Assembly (NCBI RefSeq): GCF_004217555.1
Contig: NZ_SHKW01000001.1
Coordinates: 372,001 to 436,000 of the forward strand
Direction of reading: 5' to 3'
Origin: Edaphobacter modestus
GTDB lineage: Bacteria > Acidobacteriota > Terriglobia > Terriglobales > Acidobacteriaceae
Length of the DNA: 64,000 nt
A program made the translations under genes and the position numbers. Shown in pieces: positions 26,343-33,977 of the stretch. Position 1 is the stretch's first letter; each line of letters opens with the position of its first letter. The notes under the pieces are model-generated. The model had not been told where the DNA came from and searched no databases. It worked only from the letters and a program-made list of their open reading frames with translations.

Positions 26343-27770
26343 ATGATGAAGTTCGAAAAGCGCCCTCTGTCGTTCTGCTCGGTGCTGTGTACCTGCTTCT
26401 TTCTCCTTGGCGTAAGCCAGGCGCAACAGTCCCAGCCTGCGGGGCAGGGGCAACCAGCAGCACCTCCCCGACGTGGTTTTGTGGATGCGCCGAACACTCT
26501 ACCTTACGATCTGCTTCTGACCCATGGTCATGTCATCGACGCGAAGAACCACGTCGACAAGGTTACCGACGTAGCCATCAAAGACGGACTGATCGCCAGG
26601 GTTGGCGACAATCTCAATTCGAAGGATGCCGCCAAAACCATCGATGTAACCGGCTATTACGTAACGCCTGGTCTCATCGACCTTCATATGCACGTATACG
26701 CTACCCCGGGCGAGAAGAACTCCTACGCCGGCGACAACTCCATCTGGCCCGATGGATTCACCTTCCGCAACGGTGTAACGACTGGCGTGGATGCGGGAAG
26801 CTCAGGCTGGCGAAATTTTCCGGATTTCAAAGAGCACGTGATCGATCGTTCGGAAACTCGCGTACTCGCCATGCTGAACATTGTAGGTGCCGGCATGAGG
26901 CCCAATGGAATCGAGCAGAATCTTGATGACATGGACGGCGCAGCTACAGGTCAGATGGCGCTCAAGTATCCCGGGGTTATCGTAGGCGTTAAGAGCGCGC
27001 ACTTCACAGGTCCCGAGTGGAAGCCTTATGACGAGGCCGTGAAGGCAGGGAACATCGCCGATATTCCTGTCATGATTGACTACGGTTCCCGGCGGATTGA
27101 GCGGCCCCTTTACGATCTGCTAGCCACGCATCTTCGCAAGGGCGATATCTACACGCACGCATTTTCCGGTCACCGTGGCGAGCAGGATTCAACCACGCTC
27201 AAGGCCAGCGCGGCGATGCTGATCGGGCGCAAGCGTGGTATCTATTTCGACGCCGGCACCGGCGGCGGAAGCTTTGCCTGGTCGGTGGCGATCCCCCTGT
27301 TGCAGAACGGCTTTCCTCCAGACTCTTTATCGACCGACCTGCACATTGACAGCATGAACTCCGGAACCAAGGATATGCTCAACGTCGCCGACAAATTTCT
27401 CGCGATGGGACAGAGTCTCCAAACCGTCATCCAGGAGGTCACCTGGAATCCCGCACAGGAGATTCGTCAGCCCCAACTCGGGAACCTGTCCGTTGGATCG
27501 CCCGCGGATGTAGCTGTACTGAGTGAAGAACAGGGAAAGTTTGGCTTTGCCGACATGTACAACACCAAGCTGATGGGAGACACCAAGTTGATCTGCCAGC
27601 TTACCGTGCGCTCAGGAAAGATTGTCTATGACCTGAACGGCATTTCGATGGATATGTGGAATGAGCCGGCTTCCAGCGATCCCAAGTTATCGCCCCACTG
27701 GACGACCTTCCGTCTTCGTTCCTTTGGAACCGCGCGGCCGCCGGTGCAGGCGCCTGCAACTAAGAAATAG
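26343..27770 (+). CDS. Exported amidohydrolase/deacetylase-family metallohydrolase, copy 1
   Basis: A 475-residue amidohydrolase-superfamily protein with a Sec-type signal peptide (FCSVLCTCFFLLGVSQAQ) and a Pro/Gln-rich linker. Metal-site elements are HMH at His115/His117 (GLIDLHMHVY), Lys217 in IVGVKSAHF, His272 in DIYTHAFSG and Asp332 in SLSTDLH. The sequence follows the EF_0837/Atu3266-like group, relatives of dihydroorotase and D-aminoacylase, which often sits beside SelA-like lyase genes. Where that group normally has a metal His after a beta strand, this protein reads PVMIDYG with Asp246. A likely role is deacylation or amide hydrolysis before ammonia elimination. Confidence 0.85.
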   Translation: MMKFEKRPLSFCSVLCTCFFLLGVSQAQQSQPAGQGQPAAPPRRGFVDAPNTLPYDLLLTHGHVIDAKNHVDKVTDVAIKDGLIARVGDNLNSKDAAKTIDVTGYYVTPGLIDLHMHVYATPGEKNSYAGDNSIWPDGFTFRNGVTTGVDAGSSGWRNFPDFKEHVIDRSETRVLAMLNIVGAGMRPNGIEQNLDDMDGAATGQMALKYPGVIVGVKSAHFTGPEWKPYDEAVKAGNIADIPVMIDYGSRRIERPLYDLLATHLRKGDIYTHAFSGHRGEQDSTTLKASAAMLIGRKRGIYFDAGTGGGSFAWSVAIPLLQNGFPPDSLSTDLHIDSMNSGTKDMLNVADKFLAMGQSLQTVIQEVTWNPAQEIRQPQLGNLSVGSPADVAVLSEEQGKFGFADMYNTKLMGDTKLICQLTVRSGKIVYDLNGISMDMWNEPASSDPKLSPHWTTFRLRSFGTARPPVQAPATKK

Positions 27771-27818
27771 AGCCGTTCAGAAACAAATGCAGGTTGATGG
27801 ACCTGTTTGGAGTCGAAG

Positions 27819-28280
27819 ATGAAATATAAGTCCACTCGGTCTTTCAGGGCTGTCTTAGCAGGCCTCTTCGCTCTGTTCCTTTTGAGTCCCCTCCTGCATG
27901 CCGCCAATCCGGCGGTTACTGTCAACTGGCAGACCTTGAAGACCCTCACCTCTGCAGCCACTGCACAAAAATCACCCGCATTTGCTCTGCAGGGAAAACA
28001 GGTCAGTATTCCTGGCTTCATGGTGCCACTCGAAGATGAGGACAACGAGGTTACAGAGTTCCTGCTTGTTCCCTATGCCGGCGCCTGCATCCATACGCCT
28101 CCTCCACCGCCTAATCAGATGGTGTACGTAAAAATGGACCATAACGCAAAGGTAAAGATGTCCTTTGTCGATCCCATTGTGGTCACTGGTCAACTGAAGA
28201 TCTCGACCATCGTAAGCCCTTATGGCGATGTCTCCTACACGCTCACGGGTGACGACGTGAAGCCATATGGGGGGCCATAG
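27819..28280 (+). CDS. Exported DUF3299 protein
   Basis: A 153-residue protein with a signal peptide (AVLAGLFALFLLSPLLHA) and a DUF3299 domain. Recognisable stretches are QVSIPGFMVPLEDED, FLLVPYAGACIHTPPPPPNQ and a C-terminal beta-rich part ending YGGP. DUF3299 proteins commonly sit with an ABC ATPase and an FtsX/MacB-like permease, in some bacteria in zinc-linked operons. The same three-gene order is seen here: the ABC ATPase begins at the next base after the stop codon. I take ATG 27819 rather than 27807 because it directly precedes the positively charged signal-peptide start. Molecular function is not known to me. Confidence 0.85.
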   Translation: MKYKSTRSFRAVLAGLFALFLLSPLLHAANPAVTVNWQTLKTLTSAATAQKSPAFALQGKQVSIPGFMVPLEDEDNEVTEFLLVPYAGACIHTPPPPPNQMVYVKMDHNAKVKMSFVDPIVVTGQLKISTIVSPYGDVSYTLTGDDVKPYGGP

Positions 28281-28964
28281 ATGTTCTCTGCTGTCGTCAT
28301 GCAAGACGTCTCGTTCGGCTATGAGGCGCACGCTCCGATCATGCAAGTGAAGGAGTTCAATATTGAAAAAGGGAAGCGGGTCTTTCTTCACGGTTCGAGC
28401 GGCAGCGGGAAGACAACGCTGCTTGGACTGATTGCAGGGGTCCTTCTCCCGCAACATGGAACCTGCGAAGTTCTGGGCAAAGAGCTTACGCACCTCTCCC
28501 TTTCCGCAAGGGACCGGCATCGAGGCTCCGAGATGGGGTATATCTTCCAGAGCTTCAATCTCATCCCGTATCTCTCTGTCAAGGAGAACATCGAGCTGCC
28601 CTGCCGGGTGCATGCTAAGCGCCTCAAGAGAATTGCCGCTCCAACCCTCGGTGACGAGGTCCGGAGAATTGCCGAGCGCCTCGATCTCCATCATTACCTC
28701 GATCGTGGAGTTACAAAGCTCAGTACCGGCCAGCAGCAAAGGGTTGCCATTGCAAGGGCAGTGATCGGGCGTCCTCGTCTGGTAATCGCCGACGAGCCTA
28801 CCTCCTCGCTCGATAGCGACCGGCAGGAGGCCTTCCTCCAGCTCCTTCTCGAAGTCTGCGATGAAGCCCGGGCCACCCTCATCTTTGTCAGCCACGATCG
28901 CTCGCTGATGTCTCACTTCGACGAGCGAATTTCCATCGCTGAGATTAATCAGGTACGGTCATGA
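28281..28964 (+). CDS. ABC transporter ATP-binding protein (LolD/MacB type)
   Basis: A 227-residue ATPase. Walker A is GSSGSGKTTLLG, the Q-loop lies in YIFQSFNLIPYLS, the signature is LSTGQQQRVAIARAV, and Walker B with the D-loop is LVIADEPTSSLDSD, followed by the switch His in FVSHDRS. The IFQSFNL motif marks the MacB/LolD/FtsE group that works with mechanotransmission-type permeases. It is directly coupled to DUF3299 upstream and overlaps the permease gene by ATGA. Confidence 0.93.
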   Translation: MFSAVVMQDVSFGYEAHAPIMQVKEFNIEKGKRVFLHGSSGSGKTTLLGLIAGVLLPQHGTCEVLGKELTHLSLSARDRHRGSEMGYIFQSFNLIPYLSVKENIELPCRVHAKRLKRIAAPTLGDEVRRIAERLDLHHYLDRGVTKLSTGQQQRVAIARAVIGRPRLVIADEPTSSLDSDRQEAFLQLLLEVCDEARATLIFVSHDRSLMSHFDERISIAEINQVRS

Positions 28965-30220
28965 CTCTTCTTCTGCTGGCCTATAAATCGCTGAAGAGCA
29001 GGGCTGTCACTACCAGTCTGACAATATTCTCCATCGCTCTTAGCGTCATGCTGCTCGTGGGGGTCGACCGCGTGCGGCAGGGAACCCAGGCAGGCTTTTC
29101 CGGCACCCTCAGTCAAACCGATCTCGTCGTTGGAGCACGTGGCGGTTCTCTGCCGCTTTTGCTTTACTCCGTCTTTCACATCGGGACGGGAACCAACGAC
29201 ATCTCTTACGCTTCTTACCAACACTTCCGCGATCATCCCGCCGTGCAATGGACCATTCCCATATCGCTTGGCGACAGTCATCACGGCTTCCGTGTAGTCG
29301 CCACAGACGATAATTTCTACGAACATTACCGCTTCCGCCGTGATCATTCCATCCAGTTCGCCAGCGGCATTCGTCCCGAGGGCATCTTCGACGCGGTTCT
29401 GGGAAGTGAAGTTGCCGCCAGTCTCCACTACGAACTTGGGCAGAAAATTGTCCTCAGCCACGGCCTCGAAAGAACAAGCCTGCAGAATCATGAAGACAAG
29501 CCTTTCACTGTAGTGGGGATTCTCGCGCGAACTTCCACTCCGGTCGACCGGGCGATCTACATCACCCTTTACGGCGATGAGGCGATGCACATCGACTGGA
29601 AAGACGGGACAGCTCCTGCACCAGGTGAAGAGATTCCGGCCTCCAAAATACGGAAAGAAGATCTTCACATCGACCAGATCAGCGCGTTCCTTCTGAGAAC
29701 AAAGTCGCGTGTCAGCACTCTTCTCTTGCAGCGGGAGATCAATACGTACAAAGGCGAGCCACTGACCGCGATCATCCCTGCATATACGCTGCAGGACTTA
29801 TGGAGTGTCCTTGGATATGCGGATGTAGCTCTCTCGATTGTGAGCGCATCCGTTCTCGTCGTGGGTTTGCTTGCCATGTTGATTGCCCTTTACACAGCTC
29901 TGAACGAGCGCAGAAGAGAAGTAGCGGTGCTGCGTGCCATCGGCCTTCATGCACGTCAGATTTTCACGCTTTTCGTGATGGAGTCTGCCCTTATCAGCGC
30001 TGCAGGAACCGCAGTCGGCCTCACTGCGATCTATCTTCTGCTCTGGCTCTTTCATACCCCGGTTGAAACCCGTTTTGGCATCCCCCTCGCCATGGTCGGT
30101 GTATCGCAGCGGGTCATTCTTTATTCATTTGGTGTCATCTTCGCGGGAGTTCTGCTGGGTTGTATTCCTGCAATGAGGGCATATCGCAACGGTCTTATTG
30201 ACGGTTTGAATGCTCATTAG
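28961..30220 (+). CDS. ABC transporter permease, FtsX/MacB-like
   Basis: A 419-residue membrane protein. One N-terminal transmembrane helix at about 12-30 (AVTTSLTIFSIALSVMLLVGV) is followed by a large periplasmic domain at about 40-270. Three further helices follow, including DVALSIVSASVLVVGLLAMLIA and the last near VILYSFGVIFAGVLLGC. The conserved ERRREVAVLRAIGLHARQIF sits after the second helix, as in FtsX-domain permeases. With DUF3299 and the ATPase it forms a three-gene unit inserted between the two paralogous catabolic sets. Zinc or lipoprotein-related transport is possible; the sequence does not decide. Confidence 0.9.
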   Translation: MTLLLLAYKSLKSRAVTTSLTIFSIALSVMLLVGVDRVRQGTQAGFSGTLSQTDLVVGARGGSLPLLLYSVFHIGTGTNDISYASYQHFRDHPAVQWTIPISLGDSHHGFRVVATDDNFYEHYRFRRDHSIQFASGIRPEGIFDAVLGSEVAASLHYELGQKIVLSHGLERTSLQNHEDKPFTVVGILARTSTPVDRAIYITLYGDEAMHIDWKDGTAPAPGEEIPASKIRKEDLHIDQISAFLLRTKSRVSTLLLQREINTYKGEPLTAIIPAYTLQDLWSVLGYADVALSIVSASVLVVGLLAMLIALYTALNERRREVAVLRAIGLHARQIFTLFVMESALISAAGTAVGLTAIYLLLWLFHTPVETRFGIPLAMVGVSQRVILYSFGVIFAGVLLGCIPAMRAYRNGLIDGLNAH

Positions 30221-30336
30221 ACAGACGCAGTAAACAAGAGTAACGGCCCGCCTGGCAGGAAACACGCGGCTGGTTCCTCGTAGTTTTTATTTCGATGAAG
30301 GATATGCGGCTCAACCCGAGTCGATGCAGGGAGTGA

Positions 30337-31662
30337 ATGATGTTGCAACGTTGGATGCGAGTACGATATTTTTTGGCGTTTTGGTTGTTTGTGTTGAGCG
30401 GAGTCGCCTTTCTTGATCGAACCAATATCTCGATCGCCGGCCTCCAGATCAGCACCGAATATGGTCTGGGAAACCAGCGTCTGGGCTGGATCTTCAGCGC
30501 GTTCCTGATTGGCTACGCTGGCTTCCAGCTACCAGCAGGATGGTTGTCGGCGCGCTTCGGGCCGCGCCGCGTCTTGACCTTAGGAGTGATGTCCTGGGGT
30601 GTAGCCACGGTTCTGACGGCGCTCCTGCCTACCAAAATTCCCTACGCAGTCGTCCTCCTGATTGGCATTCGTTTTGTCCTTGGTGCTGGAGAGTCAGTGA
30701 TCTATCCCGCGGCAAATCAGTTCGTCGCGCGTTGGGTTCCCGTGCAGGAGAGAGGTTTCATCAATGGTCTTATCTTCGCTGGCGTGGGGGCGGGCAGTGG
30801 CCTGACACCACCAATGCTGACGTGGCTCATCACGCATCATGGCTGGCGTGCCGCCTTCTGGTTCAGCGCCATCGTCGGCTTCATCGTGGGAGCAATCTGG
30901 TGGAAGACCTCCCGTGATACTCCCGAGGAGCATCCCGCCATGACGGCCGAAGAGCTGGTTGAAATCCGTGATGGTCTCTCGTTTGGAACGCCGCCGGTGC
31001 AGGAAACGAAGTCTTCCAAAACCAAGATTTCCTGGCGAGCGATCTTCCACCGCCGCGATCTTCCTGCACTGATGATCGGATACTTCAGTTTCGGTTACGT
31101 GGCATGGATCTTCTTCAGCTGGTTCTTTCTGTACATGGCCCAGGTTCGCGGCTTCGATCTGAAGTCGAGCGCGCGATACGCGATGCTTCCGTTTCTCTCC
31201 ATGACCTTCTTCTGTCTCCTTGGAGGCATGTTGAGCGACCGTCTGACAGCAAGATATGGTCTGCGTGTGGGCCGATGCTGGCTGGCCTCCGTGGCCCTTG
31301 TTCTCACCGCCGTCTTTCTCGTCCTCGGATCCCAGGTCCACAGCCCACAGCTTGCGGGGCTGATCCTTGCAGGCGGTGCCGGAGCACTCTATCTCTCACA
31401 GAGTTCCTTCTGGTCAGTCTCCGTAGACATCGCCGGAGGAAGCTCAGGCGTATTCTCGAGCATGGTAAACACCGGCGGCCAGCTCGGCGGAGCCGTGACT
31501 GCTTCGCTCACACCCTGGATTGCGCAACGTTACGGCTGGACGACTTCTTTCGCAATCGCCTCTATCCTGGCCGTTATCGGGGCAATCTGCTGGACGACCG
31601 TCCACCCAGAGCGCCCGCTCCTCAGTGAAACCGTTGTCGAGGAACATGTCTTTGCAAAATAG
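30337..31662 (+). CDS. MFS transporter, anion:cation symporter type, copy 2
   Basis: A 441-residue, 12-helix major facilitator protein, near-duplicate of the product of 14612-15934. The signature segments SGVAFLDRTNISIAG, GWIFSAFLIGYAGFQLPAG and SARFGPRRVLTLG are the same or almost so; most differences are in the central cytoplasmic loop (about 215-235) and at the C-terminus. It heads the second catabolic set (MFS, RidA, SelA-like, amidohydrolase). Retention of two close copies suggests either different substrates or independent regulation. Its stop codon overlaps the 42-nt element copy B. Two in-frame ATGs (30337, 30340) are equally possible starts. Confidence 0.88.
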   Translation: MMLQRWMRVRYFLAFWLFVLSGVAFLDRTNISIAGLQISTEYGLGNQRLGWIFSAFLIGYAGFQLPAGWLSARFGPRRVLTLGVMSWGVATVLTALLPTKIPYAVVLLIGIRFVLGAGESVIYPAANQFVARWVPVQERGFINGLIFAGVGAGSGLTPPMLTWLITHHGWRAAFWFSAIVGFIVGAIWWKTSRDTPEEHPAMTAEELVEIRDGLSFGTPPVQETKSSKTKISWRAIFHRRDLPALMIGYFSFGYVAWIFFSWFFLYMAQVRGFDLKSSARYAMLPFLSMTFFCLLGGMLSDRLTARYGLRVGRCWLASVALVLTAVFLVLGSQVHSPQLAGLILAGGAGALYLSQSSFWSVSVDIAGGSSGVFSSMVNTGGQLGGAVTASLTPWIAQRYGWTTSFAIASILAVIGAICWTTVHPERPLLSETVVEEHVFAK

Positions 31663-31702
31663 GCCATAAGTCCCAGAAAAGAAATATGTCATTTGCCTGT
31701 AG
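31661..31702 (+). repeat. 42-nt conserved element, copy B
   Basis: AGGCCATAAG at 31661-31670 and CATTTGCCTGTAG at 31690-31702 match copy A (11811-11852) with the same spacing. This copy begins in the stop codon of the MFS gene and lies about 230 bp upstream of the RidA gene. Confidence 0.5.
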
Positions 31703-31770
31703 TCAATCGACGTGGATGGAACCTATGATTCCACCACGTCCTGCGAATAAGATTTTTTTACCGGATTGTC

Positions 31771-31829
31771 TTCGTATTCGGTATGCCAGGTTCACCAGCG
31801 TGTGAATTCTGGCCGCTAAATGCCGTAGC
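31771..31829. promoter_or_regulatory. Upstream region of the second RidA gene with two shared motifs
   Basis: TTCGTATT-N5-TGCCA at 31771-31788 matches 14393-14410. GCTAAATGCCGTAGC at 31815-31829 is a GCTA/TAGC palindrome and contains the reverse complement of the 11-mer CTACGGCATTT found at 22540-22550. The rest of the 271 bp between the MFS and RidA genes shows no gene. Confidence 0.4.
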
Positions 31830-31933
31830 TCTGCCGATTTACGGCGCCCTGCAGAATTCTTTCTCGATAATTCCGGAAGTTTCGGTTCTTTGATGTCGTA
31901 ACCATTCCACCAAGCTTGCTAAGGGAGAAAGCA

Positions 31934-32494
31934 ATGGAGATAAATTCTCGACGCACCTTCTTTGGAAAGTTCGCAGCCCTGGCAGCAGTCGTCACCGGAG
32001 CGCCGAAACTCTTCGCCCAACAGCCCTCCAACACTCCAACTCCGTCCGAGCCGGGCGGCGATCGTCCCCGCCCCCGCGCAAATCATACGCACAATGGTAT
32101 TTATTATTTCTCTGGAACCGGATCGAATGACGGCTATCCTAAAGATGACCATGTAAAGGTTACAGATCCATTTGAGAAACACGTTACTCGCACCATGGAT
32201 GCCCTGAAAAAATCGGTCGAGAGTGCTGGCTGCACCATGGACAGCATCATGAACATGCAGGTCTTCTTTTGCCTTCCTCTTGCAGATGGAGTTCCCCCGT
32301 TGACCGGCAAGGCGCGTTTTGATGCCTATCAGGCCCACTATCAGGCATTGAATAAAATATATGGAACATACTTCAGCCCCGGTAAAGCTCCATCGCGGTC
32401 CTGCATGGCGCTCGACTGGATCCCCGGTGATTCTCTGATTGAAGTCGTCGGCAGCGCCATGGTTGTCAATCCGCCCGCCCCTTCGTCGAACTAG
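31934..32494 (+). CDS. Tat-exported RidA-family protein, copy 2
   Basis: A 186-residue protein. Its Tat leader INSRRTFFGKFAALAAVVTG and a Pro-rich linker precede a RidA domain at about 50-175. The catalytic-site Arg is present in APSRSCMALDWIPG, with the acidic partner in SLIEVVG. It is longer than copy 1, with an insertion around CLPLADGVPPLTGKARFD. ATG 31934 is chosen because AGGGAGA is well spaced. It is followed 23 bp later by SelA-like paralog 3, repeating the RidA/PLP-protein pairing of the first set. Confidence 0.88.
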   Translation: MEINSRRTFFGKFAALAAVVTGAPKLFAQQPSNTPTPSEPGGDRPRPRANHTHNGIYYFSGTGSNDGYPKDDHVKVTDPFEKHVTRTMDALKKSVESAGCTMDSIMNMQVFFCLPLADGVPPLTGKARFDAYQAHYQALNKIYGTYFSPGKAPSRSCMALDWIPGDSLIEVVGSAMVVNPPAPSSN

Positions 32495-32517
32495 TTATCA
32501 ATGGATAGGAGTTACAC

Positions 32518-33888
32518 ATGATCTTGAAGTCCGGTTGGAATCGTCGTTCTTTTTTATCTGTACTTGGTGCTGCAACAGGCAGCCTGTTTGCGCCGCGTGC
32601 GGCTATCGCCGAGAAGAAGGAAAAAGACGAGAAGCATGGCATCGACGGCCATCCCATCGTTCCCATCAAGAGCGGTCTGGGATCGACGGGCGATGTCTAT
32701 AAAGAACTGGGCGTGACGCCGCTGGTGAACATCGTCGGCACCGTCACCGTCATCGGCGGCTCGGTGATGAAGCCGGAAGTGATGGAGCTGATGCGCCAGG
32801 GCAACCAGCACTTTGTGTTGATCAACGAGCTCGAGGTCGCCGCCGGACGCTATATCGAAAAGCTCTGCAAGACCCCTCCCGGCTACACCGGCTTGGTGAC
32901 AGGCGGCGTGGCTGCAGGCATCGTGGTGGGTTATGCCGGCATGTTGACTGAGGACCTGGAGCCGCGGCTGAAGGCGTGCCCCGATCTGACGGGCTTCCCG
33001 AAGACCGAGGTCATCATCCAGAAGGCCCATCGCAACAACTTCGACCACCAGGTTCGCCAGACGGGCGTTACGCTCGTTGAGGTGGAGACGAAGGAGCAGA
33101 TGATCAACGCCATCAACCCGAAGACGCTGGCGATGCACTACATCAACATCCAGTCCGATCGCGGTCAGGTAAGTGGGCGCGAGATGATCGAGATCGCCAC
33201 GAAGGCCAACATCTACACCTTCAACGACGCCTCGGCCGACGTTCCGCCGAAGGAGCGCCTGTGGGAGTACCCGGCGCAGGGCTGGGACTTCGTAGCCTTC
33301 TCGGGCGGCAAGGACATCTGCGGGCCGCAGGCCTCGGGCATCCTGATCGGCAAGGAGAAGCTGATCCGCTGGGCGCAGATGAACATGAGCCCGCAGGAAG
33401 ACCGCATCGGTCGCTCGAGCAAGGTGGGCAAGGAGACGATCTTCGCTCTGCTGAAGGCGCTGGAGCTCTTCGTCAACCAGGACTACGACGCAGTCATCAA
33501 GAGCTACGACGAGCGCGCCGAGGTGATCTCGAAGGCAATTGCGAAGTTCGGCGTGACGGCCCTGCCGCGCGAGTTCGAGCCGCAGGCGCTGGGCAACGTG
33601 ACGCCGCACTATAGCTGGCAGATCGATCAGACGAAACTGAAGATCACCTCGCAGGAGGTAATACACCAGCTTGCTGAGACGAAGCCTGTTGGCATCGGTA
33701 GCCTGAATGCCGACGCCGGCGGTATGCGCGGACGCAACCCCGACGCTCCCGCGAATCAGCCTGAGCATCACCACCGTCAGCAGGACCCCACGAAGTTTGG
33801 TTTTGCGATGTGGCAGCTGAAGGAGGGCGAGGACAAGTACATCGCCGACCGGCTGGTAGAGATCTTCAGCGCAGCGCCAAAGGCCTGA
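32518..33888 (+). CDS. Tat-exported SelA-like PLP-dependent protein, paralog 3
   Basis: A 456-residue protein with a Tat leader (WNRRSFLSVLGAATGSLFA), a short charged linker, and a SelA/DgaE-like core. PLP-site residues are Asp237 in TFNDASADVPP and Lys265 in AFSGGKDICGPQASGILIGKE. The phosphate-binding loop reads VTGGVAAGIVVGYAG, more divergent than in the other two paralogs. A His-rich insert at about 420-433 (NQPEHHHRQQDPT) is peculiar to this copy. Between about 32640 and 33650 codons end in G or C far more often than in the flanking parts of the same gene, which may point to recombination or gene conversion. It is followed by the second amidohydrolase. Confidence 0.87.
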   Translation: MILKSGWNRRSFLSVLGAATGSLFAPRAAIAEKKEKDEKHGIDGHPIVPIKSGLGSTGDVYKELGVTPLVNIVGTVTVIGGSVMKPEVMELMRQGNQHFVLINELEVAAGRYIEKLCKTPPGYTGLVTGGVAAGIVVGYAGMLTEDLEPRLKACPDLTGFPKTEVIIQKAHRNNFDHQVRQTGVTLVEVETKEQMINAINPKTLAMHYINIQSDRGQVSGREMIEIATKANIYTFNDASADVPPKERLWEYPAQGWDFVAFSGGKDICGPQASGILIGKEKLIRWAQMNMSPQEDRIGRSSKVGKETIFALLKALELFVNQDYDAVIKSYDERAEVISKAIAKFGVTALPREFEPQALGNVTPHYSWQIDQTKLKITSQEVIHQLAETKPVGIGSLNADAGGMRGRNPDAPANQPEHHHRQQDPTKFGFAMWQLKEGEDKYIADRLVEIFSAAPKA

Positions 33889-33977
33889 CAACTCAGGTGC
33901 GGGGCCTCCTTTCTGCGGTCGGAAATTGAGGTCCCGTGCTATCTGAATTAACATGTGGTTAAAGATTGAGGAGATTC

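Noticed and set aside
22671..33888. True selenocysteine synthase (SelA) function for the three PLP proteins
   Set aside because: Tat leaders, three paralogs, no selB, selD or tRNA-Sec nearby, and metabolic neighbours point to an ammonia-lyase-type role.
32554..33954. 466-codon leftward open frame opposite SelA-like paralog 3
   Set aside because: It is a shadow of strong G/C-ending codon use on the plus strand; it has no recognisable domain and the plus-strand gene is certain.
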